Notes: generated by a model not told the origin, from the letters alone. Positions 8,141 to 17,130 are shown, counted from the stretch's first letter. The stretch: DNA of 20,480 nucleotides from Hirudo medicinalis (GCA_011800805.1 MPNW01000787.1:128537-149016); one strand, 5' to 3'. Program-made: numbers and translations.

Positions 8141-8726
8141 GTTAATTCAGCTCTCTTCTAGCTTAAATGTAGCATAAAAAGGTATATTATGTTTTATTGA
8201 TTATTTTTTGTTTTGAAATTGCTAATCTGGCCCGCGACTAGTCTATAATTTGTACACTTGGCCCTCCAGTGAGAACGTTTCTAGGTGTACACAGGAACGC
8301 ACTCAATTAAGTGTCGTAGTACGTTCGCTTGTCTGTTTGATCTCTCAAAGTATTGATATCACTGCCAATTATACCTGGAGTTTGTTCTTTCAGTAGTAAC
8401 TCCAACAGGCTTCTTCTTGGTACCTGTAAAAGGGAGCAAAGAATTTATCTATTTTTAAGGAGCACATGGGGAGTCATGACAAATTACAAATTCTTGTGGA
8501 GAAATAGTCAGAAGGTTGTTTATGTTAAGCCATGGTCAGACATCTCATGATAAGGGCTTTTCCATAAACAAAAGCTTGATTTGTGAAAATCAAAAGAGCA
8601 GCTTAACTGCAAGAAGAATAATGAGAGATCACACCAACAGTGTTTGAAGTGTTAGTAATTTCAAAATTGATAAATCTGTTGTAGGTCATTCTTATATGAA
8701 CCATGTATATAAATATTTTATTATAA
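8141..8726. other. Interval between inverted repeat copies
   Basis: It includes a short open frame (8353-8550) without a recognisable motif or an ATG-initiated product that resembles a known protein. No gene is called. Confidence 0.3.
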
Positions 8727-8800
8727 TAAAAATGCCCGATGCTACATCTATTGTAACCAACCAAAACGCTTTGAACACAGGGACACAGACCTTCAATTTT
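8727..8800 (-). repeat. Inverted dispersed repeat, right copy
   Basis: Its reverse complement matches 7881-7957 over about 75 bp with scattered differences, flanked by AT dinucleotide runs. The two copies face each other across about 770 bp. Confidence 0.6.
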
Positions 8801-9429
8801 ATATATAATATATATAAATTATATTAATTTGAGCAAAGTTAAATTATTCATGAGGGGAGGAGCTCTGGGAACAAATTTCAAAAATGCCTTACTATCAATT
8901 GTTGACAGCCCTGGCTAAATGCTTTCAATCTTCCAATCTTGCCTGGAATTCTACCATGCTCTTAATTTATGGTGTAATAGTTTTTTATTGGCTACTTAGA
9001 CTAGGAGTTTAGCACACTTATGTAGGAGTTTTGTTGGAATCGCAGAACAATTTCTACATATAAAATAAAATCAATCAATTGGCGGCACCTACAGTCATTA
9101 TGGGCTGAGGAAATGACACCATGTTTCTTAATTCATACCAATGTACTTGAGAAATGTGGATTCATTCTCCAAAAAATCCTCACTTTGTTATTCTGTCAGG
9201 TGACTAGAGCACATTGCAATTCTTTGTCTCTGGCAAAGGTTTATTACTAAAGATTTCATCTGCAATATCTCCTTATAATGATGGGGAGTTTAGCACAGAT
9301 ATTGACTTACTGAAATATCAGAATAGTTCACTAAATAATCATCCATACCCATCCAATGATTACAGGAATTAACAATGAGAAGTGTCTCGATATACGTTAT
9401 ATATAATATATAATTATGTAGACTAAAAA
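8801..9429. other. Intergenic, no recognised content
   Basis: No supported exon, RNA or repeat on either strand. Confidence 0.3.
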
Positions 9430-9545
9430 CATTGCTTAAAGCCAAGTATTAAAATAACTTTGTAATGAGGGTCAAATAAAATTAATTATAATGAATAAAA
9501 AATGAGTTTGAATTTATCACAGACAAAGCCAGTTAAATAGCATAC
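9430..9545 (-). repeat. Second copy of the CTGGCTTTG-type repeat
   Basis: On the minus strand: ACTGGCTTTGTCTGTGATAA, then ATTCAAACTCA and ATTCATTATAATTA, then 'gaccctcattac' and 'acttggcttt'. It matches 8041-8140 and extends farther in the tail. Confidence 0.55.
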
Positions 9546-9876
9546 ATACAAAACAGCTTGTAAAATTTGAACTTCCCAGAATAATTAAAAATCATGAAGA
9601 AGTCCAAAGGTCCATGCATGTTATTTTTAATTAATTGAAAAGAAATTGTCTGCCAAACAGTCTTCTGGTATGGAAAACACCATGTGGTAAATTTTCTGTA
9701 AACTAGCTAAGAACAATCAAATTTGATGATATCTAGGAATGCAGTGCTAAATTTCTTAAATGGAAGCAATATTTTAAAATAAGAAAGGAGATTAAATGTT
9801 CAAACTTTGCAAGAACAAGTTGTCAGATTTCATTAAACCAAAAAACATGTTATCAGTAAGAGAAAGGTCAACGTCT
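9546..9876. other. Intergenic, no recognised content
   Basis: AT-rich with no recognised feature. Confidence 0.25.
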
Positions 9877-9984
9877 TGTTTTATTAACATCCATTGCATA
9901 GCTAGATGATTAGGACGGTGCTCGACGGATCCATGCTGCCATCACGAGAGGCTAAAGTCTTAACCATTAGAGCAATCGGGAGCA
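9877..9984 (-). repeat. tRNA-derived SINE, best head-to-tail copy
   Basis: On the minus strand it begins GCTCCCG, continues with CTCTAATGGTTAAGAC (A-box region) and 'gcctctcgtgatggcagca', has a decayed B-box region, then GAGCACCGTCCTAATCATC and a tail 'tatgcaatggatgttaataa'. With copy 1 it defines the family: a tRNA-like head whose ends GCTCCCG and CGGGAGC could pair, then a short unique tail. It is non-coding and was spread by retroposition. Confidence 0.6.
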
Positions 9985-10590
9985 CAGAAAGGCCAACACA
10001 ATTTTTTTCTGGTGAAAAACAAATTCAATCTAGACATATCTTGTAGTTATCAGTTTTATTGGCATGACTTAAGGCTATATAGCAGGAATCATGGAATTGG
10101 AACATTCCTGATTTGATGGATATTGACAGCAAACAAGACAAAAACTCTTGTTTGTGAGTAGAGAGAAGTGGAACCTGAACATTGTCTGGCTGCCATACTT
10201 TATTCAGCATAGGAAAAACCCAGATGCCTGGCAATTAAGAACATTTTAGAAACTAGAGCCAGCCCCATTTTGGTTTATAAAAATGGAAAGTTCAAACCTA
10301 ATTCCAGCTATTAATTTCAGGTGCCGGGAATGGTCAAAACTTAGAGGACATTGATTTTTCATCCATCTTGTAACTGACGAAAATTCAAATATTTAACTAT
10401 TTTCCAACACTTTTGCGAGGAACAGGCCCAAATTGTGCCCCAAATATTTCGAACATTAAATAAAAAATGGTTCGCAGTTATTAAAACAATCCGCTCCGGA
10501 TTTCAACCTGTTGATTTTTAATTGGATTTTGTTCGGACCCACTAAGTTGGGGCCAGATTTCACCGCCGTTTAGTGCTTGCTGGACAAACG
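9985..10590. other. Intergenic, upstream of selenophosphate synthetase
   Basis: No supported gene. From about 10430 the sequence becomes richer in CG dinucleotides than its surroundings, which would fit a promoter zone for the gene beginning downstream, but no core promoter motif is evident. Confidence 0.3.
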
Positions 10591-10597
10591 AATTGAC

Positions 10598-10628
10598 AAT
10601 GAAATTTTCTTACATCGTGCACGACTAT
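10598..10628 (+). CDS. Possible upstream first exon of selenophosphate synthetase
   Basis: An ATG in good initiation context (A at -3) opens a short frame reading MKFSYIVHDY and then G before a GT donor (gtaatc, 10629-10634). Splicing to an acceptor at 11384-11385 (cacag) would keep the frame of the Sec-containing exon. It lies in the CG-richer zone. Phase agreement has a one-in-three chance of being accidental, and the family's N-terminus is poorly conserved, so this is only a candidate. The same ATG unspliced gives a 37-codon frame. Confidence 0.25.
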
Positions 10629-10719
10629 GGTAATCAAGTAATAGTAAATCGCCCCGACGACAAGTTGCCAAAAATTCTAAACAAGCCCAAGCATAATGCC
10701 CGCCGTCCATAGAAATGTA

Positions 10720-11385
10720 ATTCCACGGCCGTTACAAAGAGACATTTTTCTGGTTTACGGTTTATGAAGACACTTACCTCCTATTATAGTGGGGTTTTTC
10801 TTTAGACTAATAAAATAATTTTTAAAAAGTAAAAATTTTAATCTCAGCCAGGTCGCACATTCAAAATCGTAGTTTATTTTCATACAACTAAAGTTATATT
10901 TTTCAACTTAGCGATATAAATTTATAAATCTAAAGCTATCTGATATATTTGAAGTGTTCAGCATTCAATGGCATCTATCTATGGGTGATGTCACTTTTTA
11001 AAGTTGTTAGTACTTTCCTTTCGTCACGTAGCTACGCGAAGATTTGTTTTTCAGGAGGTATTCCAGATTAATGCTTACTTCTTAAAATTCCGCATTAAAC
11101 GTTAATTTTTTTAACTGAAGAAGTATTCATAGTTTTACTTCGAATTTATTTGTACATTTTTTATTACCTGAAACATCATGAGATAGTTTATTTTCTTTAT
11201 TTCATAATTATATGACTAAGCTGACGTGTAATTTAATTTTAAATAAGAGTGGTTTCATTTTGATATTTAAAATTTCATTGCACCTTGATTAAAATTCATT
11301 TCATTTTAATTACGACTTTCCTTTTTGTTTAAGAACTAATTAATGCAATAGCTATTTAGATTTAATTAAATTTCATCAAACACAG
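10720..11385 (+). other. Putative 5' intron or upstream region
   Basis: AT-rich. It ends in 'tcatcaaacacag', a plausible 3' splice site just before the first certain coding exon. A strong donor-like GTAAGT occurs on the minus strand near 10775, but no exon on that strand could be recognised. Confidence 0.3.
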
Positions 11386-11402
11386 GGTGGAAAATTAGAT
11401 CA

Positions 11403-14338
11403 ATGATGGGAGAATTTATTCCTGAGCAACATGGTCTTGAGGCATCTTTTCGTTTGACTTCATTCACTGGCATGAAAGGATGAGGGTGTAAAGTTCCTCA
11501 AGCAACTCTTCTGAAATTGCTTGAGGGACTAAATTGTCAAGTGCCCAAGGATCCTTTAGCTCCTGTTTCACCATTACCTGAAATTGGTTGGTTTTTGAAC
11601 TATTTTATCTGTATTATATTTAATGTTACTAATATTTTTTGCTGGAAGGAGTTGGCATGGATTCTTGTGTTCTTCCAATTTCTGGCACTGATCTCTTCCT
11701 TATACAAACAACAGATTTTTTTTATCCTCTTGTTGAAGACCCTTATACCATGGTTAGATTGTGTAACTTAGCATAAATGTAGTTTTTGATAATTATAATA
11801 TTTCACTGAGATTCTGATTGATGATATTACAGATACAATTAGTTATATTGAATTTAGATATATTTTGTTAACCCTTAAACCGCTGGAACCGGCAATAACC
11901 AGTTCCCGGTACTTTTTATCAGAGCGCCGGAACTGACTATTGATGGTACCATCTCTACTGTAACAAGCATTACTTTAAAAAAGTATTTGGGGTGCATTAA
12001 CCTCGTAGGTATGTGGCGGTTTAAGGGTTAAAATAGGCAATTAGAAGAGATTTTTTGTTCACCCGTTACATGTATCTGAAATATGTCCAAATTGACGAAT
12101 TTTTAGAATTTTGGAACTTTGGTTATAAACAAGTACCTTTTATGTTAAGATTGTAATTTGTATTATTGTAATTTTGCTTGTTGATATGAAGCTATTCGGA
12201 CAACATTATTTTAATTTCACTTTTAATTCCTTGTATCAAATTGACCACTGACATGTGGCAATAATGGCAACATTCGTAATATGTTGTGTTTGCATCCCAG
12301 CCCACCAGGGAGCGCTCCTGGGTGGGGGCATGGATGCTGATAGAAATTTTGGTCCCCTACGTCATGTCAATTTGGTAAGGGAAAAGCAAAAAAGGTCGTG
12401 ATTGTAAAGTTGAGTATTTTAAAACCCTGGTGGGCCCCTGGGCCCTCCCTACTTCTCGATGGCCCAGGATGATATATAAATGGTAGAGCGAATAAAAAGT
12501 GCCTTCACATCCTATTTGGATACGTAAGGTTCTCAAAAAATCAACTAAATACAAATAAAAAAAATTTTTAAATTTAAATTTTATTTTAACAAAACATGTT
12601 TATACAGTAACATTAATCAATTATATTGAATCTAAGAATCTGGTGGTGAAAGTCATTGGATCTTGTTCTTTTATGACAACATCTAATCTGATTTTTAATG
12701 AGTGTCAAAGTCACAAAAATCCTGGAATTGTCTGCAATATAATTATGATATTTGCTCAGGTCTCCAGTGGTTCTACATCAGTTTACTTATTTTCTGTTTC
12801 ATTTATTTATCTATTTCCATCCTCATACAATCATCTTGTGGACTACAAGTTCCATATTCAAAGCTTTAACACTTAGTAGCTTTATTAATTAGAATTTGTT
12901 AATAGTTAGGAGTAACTACCTAATGGGCTTGTTTAAATTACTCTGTGTATTGATATAAGTTCTAAGGTTGGTTAAACATTGACAATTTCATTTTTCTTTT
13001 ATTTAGGGAAAGATAACATGTGCTAATGTTTTGAGTGATTTATATGCTATGGGAGTTGACAATTGTAATAATATGCTTATGCTGATGGGAGTGAGTCAAA
13101 AGATGTCTGAAAAGGAAAGAAATATTGTTGTCCCACTTATCATTTCAGGTTTCAAGGTGTGTTTTCTGATATTGATAGCATTGTTAACACCAAGCTCAGA
13201 TGATATTGTGTTATACTTGCATAAACTAAATAAAGCTATTGGATGGATTTTGTTGATCAAGTTACAGCAAAATGTTTCTGTGCTTGTGTTTTTTAGGATC
13301 TTGCTCTAGAAGCTGGAACAACAATTAATGGAGGACAAACTGTTATGAATCCTTGGATGACTATAGGAGGAGTTGCAACAGCCGTTTGTAATGAGACACA
13401 ATTTATTATGTGAGATTTTACAAAGTTAATCTTAAATTAAAAAACCTTTTTAATTTTTCTTACATTCACTTTTAGGCCAAACAGTGCAGAAGTTGGTGAT
13501 TTGTTAGTTCTAACTAAGCCCCTTGGAATCCAGATGGCAGTTAATGCTCACCAATGGATCAATGGCCATCAACCTGATAAATGGTCCAAAATATGCACAG
13601 TGGTTACAGAACAAGATGTTAATGTTGCCTATAGGATAGCAATGGCCTCCATGGCTCGCCTGAATAGGACAGGTATAAAGTTAACGTATTGAGTTTGTTT
13701 AAGAATGAGAATAATGTGTAATTTTCAGGGGCTCAACTTATGCATAAATATAGAGCTCGGGGTGCAACTGATGTGACTGGGTTTGGAATTCTGGGACATG
13801 CCAAAAATCTTGCATCCATCCAGAAAAAAAGTGTTACATTTGATATTAATCTTCTCCCAGTTATTGCCAACGTAAGTAAGATGGCAACTACTTACGGCCC
13901 TCCATTTAATAACCTCCATGAAGGTCTTGCGGCTGAAACTTCAGGTATTACATAAAATTCTGTTCAGATTATAATTAATCATTTTAAGGATTTATGACCC
14001 CTCTATCATTTTTTCACTCAGTCAAGTGAAACAAAAATCAGTCTTAACTATCAAAATACACTCTAACAAAATCAAATTAACAAGGTCTTTTGACAATTGT
14101 GGTTTCATATCATTCTTTTTAAGTCTATTTAAAATAATTCCATTTATTTGTAGGGGGCCTTCTAGTAGTTTTGCCTAAAGAAAAGGCTGAGGATTTCTGT
14201 GCTGAGATTTTTAGGATTGATGGGGTACCTGCTTGGATAGTTGGAGAGGTCAGAGAGGGTGACAGGACAGCCACACTTTCTAGCCCAAATGTGATTGAGG
14301 TGCCTCAAAATCCTACAGCAGAAGGATGTTTATGGTAA
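11403..14338 (+). CDS. SEPHS2: Selenophosphate synthetase 2, a selenoprotein (in-frame TGA)
   Basis: The enzyme makes selenophosphate from selenide and ATP, the selenium donor for selenocysteine synthesis in the cytosol. Coding exons: 11403-11586, 11649-11752, 13007-13156, 13297-13409, 13476-13672, 13729-13944, 14154-14338. All introns are GT-AG and phases agree, giving 382 residues (human SEPHS1 is about 392). Residue 27 is TGA (11481-11483) in GMKG-U-GCKVPQ, exactly the family's catalytic Sec/Cys position; Lys30 is the partner of E. coli Lys20. ATP/metal aspartates lie in GMDSCV (66), QTTDFF (84), [10 protein letters not shown] (107) and TDVTGFG (264). The glycine-rich GGQTVMNPW and C-terminal [13 protein letters not shown] are intact. 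The rest of the frame is undamaged and a SECIS lies downstream, so TGA is read as Sec and not as a stop. The start is set at the first in-exon ATG (two in a row); an upstream coding exon is possible. Confidence 0.93.
11481..11483 (+). other. Selenocysteine codon (TGA)
   Basis: In frame between GGA (Gly) and GGG (Gly), at the position occupied by Sec in human SEPHS2, Cys in bacterial SelD and Thr in SEPHS1. In some insects lacking selenoproteins a TGA here is read as another amino acid; the SECIS below favours Sec in this genome. Confidence 0.9.
11868..12031 (+). mobile_element. piggyBac-type MITE with TTAA target duplication
   Basis: The element begins TTAACCCTTAAACCGC and ends GCGGTTTAAGGGTTAA, a perfect 16-bp inverted repeat including the TTAA at each side. 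piggyBac elements target TTAA and their ends start with CCC. The 156-bp interior has no coding capacity, so it was mobilised by an enzyme supplied elsewhere. The perfect ends suggest a fairly recent insertion. It lies within an intron. Confidence 0.8.
12349..12467 (+). mobile_element. GGCCC-ended MITE, copy 1
   Basis: It shares a core (catgtcaatttgg, then a purine-rich run, 'ggtcgtgattgtaaa', 'attttaaaacc') with elements at 16785-16938 and 17253-17384, the latter reversed. Its right end (TTCTCGATGGCCCAG) matches the CAGGGCCGCCGAGAAG end of the third copy. It is non-coding. Confidence 0.55.
12478..12553 (+). repeat. Hairpin-containing repeat, copy 2
   Basis: It matches the reverse complement of 6915-6990, including 'aaaaagtgccttc', 'tatttggatacgtaagg' and a trailing 'ctaaata'. 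The stem-loop (12499-12532) is largely kept, though the outer stem has substitutions. Confidence 0.5.
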
Positions 14339-14398
14339 TAATGGACATTTGCAACTTTTTAATATTTGACTTTGTTCTTGTTTAAAAGTAAGGTGCTT

Positions 14399-14476
14399 GG
14401 GCTACTGATGACTTAATGATACGAATTGAGGTAAAGTTGTAAATCCTTGTTTGTTGAACACTTGCATCATAGCTCC
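14399..14476 (+). promoter_or_regulatory. SECIS element in the 3' UTR
   Basis: Hand folding gives helix I: GG, GCTA, TGATG (14399-14410, C14405 bulged) paired with CATCA, TAGC, CC (14465-14476, T14474 bulged), eleven pairs. An internal loop ACTTA/CACTTG follows. Next is the non-Watson-Crick quartet, ATGAT (14416-14420) opposite TGAA (14455-14458). Helix II is ACGAATTGAGG (14421-14431) with CCTTGTTTGT (14445-14454). The apical loop of 13 bases starts T-AAA. Quartet, helix length of about 11 and the A-run in the apical loop are the defining SECIS features. It starts 61 bases after the stop codon. SECIS recruits SBP2 and the Sec elongation factor to recode UGA. Confidence 0.82.
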
Positions 14477-14485
14477 TTTTAAAAT

Positions 14486-14491
14486 AATAAA
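14486..14491 (+). terminator. Polyadenylation signal
   Basis: AATAAA lies 10 bases past the SECIS and is followed by a T-rich stretch near 14497-14510, a plausible cleavage context. A second AATAAA at 14573-14578 could be an alternative. Confidence 0.6.
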
Positions 14492-14579
14492 GTGTTCATA
14501 TTTTTTCTGTTCATCATTTGGCTTGCAGGGATGTGGTGACACCCTTCACTCTTTATCAGATTTTGTTTAAAGAATAAAT

Positions 14580-15203
14580 ATAAGATTAGTTTTTACAAAA
14601 TGTATGTCCACCCATCACAAATTATCACTTTTGCACATATGTCAGATTATTTATAATGGCTCGATTCTGAAGGAGTGTCACCATATTTGATTGATTTGGT
14701 GGATCAGGAGCATTCCATGCACCTATTTTTACTCAGAAATGATGATAAAGGTTAGGTGAAAATGGTGTCAAAGGATTCAGGGATTCATTAATGTATACTG
14801 TATTAATGTTTCTAATGTGTAACACTTCTCATCAGAGCATGAATCAGCACTATTTCTTTTGTAAATATCTGTTACAATAAACAAAAATAAGCTTTAAAAA
14901 ACCAGCCTGGCACAACACATTGTTGGTTTGTCATTCAAGAGTAAAATGCCTGGATTTGAGATCAATAGCTCTTTGATAACATGATATGCCAATAAAACAT
15001 CAAAACAAAGATACAAGTGGTAAACCATAAAACATGACTAGATTCACTGGACCAAGCCAATCACAATCTTCCAAGATATTAAATAATGTTCCATTAAATA
15101 AGTGGCTATAATTTAGCAGTCTTGGCCAGCATTTATGAACCAAACAATATAAAAACAAGGCTCCAGGACTATTACGTAGCACTGGTGGTGTCTTAACCTT
15201 TTC
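14580..15203. other. Convergent 3' intergenic region
   Basis: It lies between the 3' ends of the selenophosphate synthetase (+) and SPSB (-) genes and should hold the 3' UTR of the latter. A plus-strand AATAAA occurs near 14876. No AATAAA for the minus strand was found. No gene or repeat is recognised. Confidence 0.4.
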
Positions 15204-16136
15204 TTACTGATACAAAAGATACATTTGTAGGCATATTGGCAATGGTAGATTGTGTACTTCCTGTAACTTGCTTTTACCAAGCCGTTTTCTAATGACTCTT
15301 CGACTCAATTCCATTAATGGCAGTGGTTCAGCTAAAATTTAATGTCTGAAAGTGTATGTGATGTTAATGATCAAATCAGAAAAGATGGACTAACGATCAA
15401 GGCCTCCGATATATTTTAAGGTGACTTCACAATGGCCCCATACTGCGCTTACTGCTGGATATAACTTTTGTCCCTTCAAATTCCTGAAGGCAACTCCAAA
15501 ATATTTTCCACCAGCAGCAAAACTTAATGTCCCTTCATCCATGTCCAGAATAACAAGAAAAGAGTCAGGAACTACAAAAGGTTCACCTGGGTTGTCCAGG
15601 ATAGCGGGATATGATGGTGCTATTAAATAGCCTGAATGAGATGTTACTTTCAGATTGTGATAGAGTTTGTTTCTTATGAGGTCCAAACCCCATGACTCAC
15701 TGTTACTACCAATTAAGGAATGGTATCCTGCACAGTGCAATGGAGCGTTTTTGGTTGCCACTCCTACCACAGCGTGTGTGCCCCTTTGGCGCACATTCCA
15801 AGTTATTTCCCAAACGTGTAAGCCTTTTGTGTATCCTGTGCGGGCGCGAATGCAATCAGTACTTTGAGCGACAGGGTGCCTATGAAATGTAAAAGGGTCA
15901 TCATCTTTTACAAAAATATTAAGAGATCTATCATCTGGATTCCATGCATGAATTCGCTGAATATCCTCATTTAACTGAGTTGATAAGAGGTTATCTAGAC
16001 GACTTGGGCGTTGGAAATCAGGATTGTAGAAGTTGCGACGCTCCAATTGCCTGTTGCAGCTTGAAGTTAGCGTTGACTCCCTAGCAAACGACGACAAATT
16101 TTTCAGCGAAGTACCCCCAGAGACTTTTTGACCCAT
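15204..16136 (-). CDS. SPRY domain and SOCS box protein, SPSB1/4/Gustavus type
   Basis: Two exons on the minus strand, 16136-15395 and 15331-15204, join across a 63-bp GT-AG intron (gttagt, ttttag), giving 289 residues. Family members are substrate adaptors of a Cullin-5/Elongin BC ubiquitin ligase and bind short (D/E)-(I/L)-N-N-N peptides through the SPRY domain. It starts MGQKVSGG as in human SPSB1; the open frame above this ATG begins only at TTG. The SPRY domain spans roughly residues 70-245, with [42 protein letters not shown] and [19 protein letters not shown]. Exon 2 supplies the SOCS box: [19 protein letters not shown], then [14 protein letters not shown]. The BC-box Cys of most members (LMDLCRR) is Ser here (LMELSRR). 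A few extra residues lie before SYPAIL compared with human. Confidence 0.92.
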
Positions 16137-16139
16137 TAT

Positions 16140-16570
16140 ATGGGGCAATTCCAACTTAAATCCAAGTTTTCTACGGTGATGGTCATTAGAAATAATGTTG
16201 CGTTTTGATGCTCAAAGCAATTCATAAAGCCTTCGACGGGACAATTTTTGGAATATCGGTTTCCAAAGGTTTTAAAATGGCCATCATATATAGGCCGTAA
16301 AATGCAAACAATTCCAAAACACAAACAGAGCCACCACCTAACATGGTTACTCGTTTCATTTGAGAAATAAAAAATTTTAAACTCTCCTTTATTAAATAAT
16401 AATGCTAGTTTAGTTTCTGATGATTTTTAATTAGATTAGTCGCGGTTCATTAGATCAATAATAATACAGATTATAAAATTTACTGTTAGATACGATTTTA
16501 GGATATTCCGTGTTGTTTTAGATTTAATTCAATTAAACTCAACCCTGGTTTACCTTCTTGTCGCCTCTAG
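16140..16570. other. Upstream region of the SPSB gene
   Basis: On the minus strand it includes the presumed 5' UTR. A short upstream ATG frame of about 30 codons ends in TAATG, sharing an A with the SPSB start codon. The part beyond 16360 is AT-rich with no recognised feature. Confidence 0.35.
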
Positions 16571-16784
16571 CAAATTCAGCGTGTCATCAATGCAGCTGCA
16601 AAGATCATCCACAATGAAAAAAGATCAAGTCACTAAATTTCTCCACGGCTTCCGGTGAATACGCATTCGCCGAACAATAGACTAAGATGTCTACTTAGTC
16701 TTTAAGTCTCACCTAGATCACGCGCCAACATGCCTGTCTCTCACCCCTGCCCAGGTCCGCCGACAGAAAATTCGGGCCCCTAGG
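16571..16784 (+). pseudogene. LINE ORF2 C-terminal remnant, part 1
   Basis: It reads QIQRVINAAAKIIHNEKRSSH, then a stop. After a shift the next frame gives KFLHGFR, IRIRRTID and VYLVFKSHLDHAPTCLS. This is the thumb/C-terminal pattern after the reverse transcriptase of Jockey/CR1/L2-type LINEs (Q..QNAAARII, then LHWLP...RI.YK....YK...G.AP.YL). Stops and frameshifts show it is dead. It is continued after a MITE at 16939-17130. Confidence 0.65.
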
Positions 16785-16938
16785 CAGAGCAGCCATGGGC
16801 TCCTAATGTTATGTCAATTCGATAATGGAAAAACAAAATAGGTCATGATTTTAATATTTTAAAACCCGGGCGAGCCCCAAAAAATTGCCGGGATCCTGGA
16901 CACTTTCTCCCCCTGCCCTCCCACTTTCGGCGACTCTG
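16785..16938 (+). mobile_element. GGCCC-ended MITE, copy 2, inside the LINE remnant
   Basis: It begins CAGAGCAGCC and ends GGCGACTCTG, so the ends are near-inverted repeats. Its core (gttatgtcaattcg, ataatggaaaaac, ggtcatgatttt, attttaaaacccgggcg) matches copies 1 and 3. LINE coding resumes on the far side, so it inserted into the LINE. No clean target duplication remains. Confidence 0.6.
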
Positions 16939-17130
16939 CTCGTACCGCGCATATCCCGGGAAGACGAGTGCTCAGATCAGCAGCTAGAGGCTCCCTCGTC
17001 AAATTATCATCCCGACGTGCGGCAGTCGAAGGCATGTCCATAAACGTTGTTGGCCAGAAAATATGGAACAGACTTCTCCCTTTTTATCAACTAGCCAGGT
17101 TTCTCCAGGATGCTTTAAAAACAGTAACCA
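16939..17130 (+). pseudogene. LINE ORF2 C-terminal remnant, part 2
   Basis: One frame reads GSLVKLSSRRAAVEGMSINV, then VGQKIWNRLLPFY, then ARFLQDALKTVTSQL. This corresponds to the final conserved block of Jockey/CR1/L2-type LINE proteins (FS..GP.LWN.LP......S...FK..L). It continues part 1 across the MITE. Confidence 0.65.

Larger units (their letters stand above)
11753..13006 (+). other. Largest intron of the selenophosphate synthetase gene
   Basis: Donor gttaga follows the ATG codon of the PYTM block; acceptor 'ttttatttag' precedes GKITCANV. The 1254 bp hold a piggyBac-type MITE (11868-12031), a GGCCC-ended MITE (12349-12467) and a hairpin repeat (12478-12553). The other introns of the gene (62 to 209 bp) contain no recognised repeats. 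Confidence 0.8.

Noticed and set aside
10025..10234. A 69-codon frame on the minus strand
   Set aside because: No motif, no splice context and no neighbour that would support it.
11481..11483. TGA as a premature stop making the selenophosphate synthetase a pseudogene
   Set aside because: It falls exactly on the family's Sec position, the other six exons are undamaged, and a SECIS-like fold follows the stop.
12299..12330. Near-palindrome around GGAGCGCTCC as an operator or origin
   Set aside because: It is a short isolated GC-rich inverted repeat next to a MITE inside an intron, with no second copy.
14460..14498. GAACACTT/AAGTGTTC inverted repeat (14456-14496) as the SECIS
   Set aside because: The 25-base loop lacks the quartet and A-run; the overlapping fold at 14399-14476 fits the SECIS rules.
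16136..16324. A 62-codon gene upstream of SPSB on the minus strand
   Set aside because: It begins at TTG, has no recognisable motif and lies in the presumed 5' UTR; only its last 30 or so codons follow an ATG.
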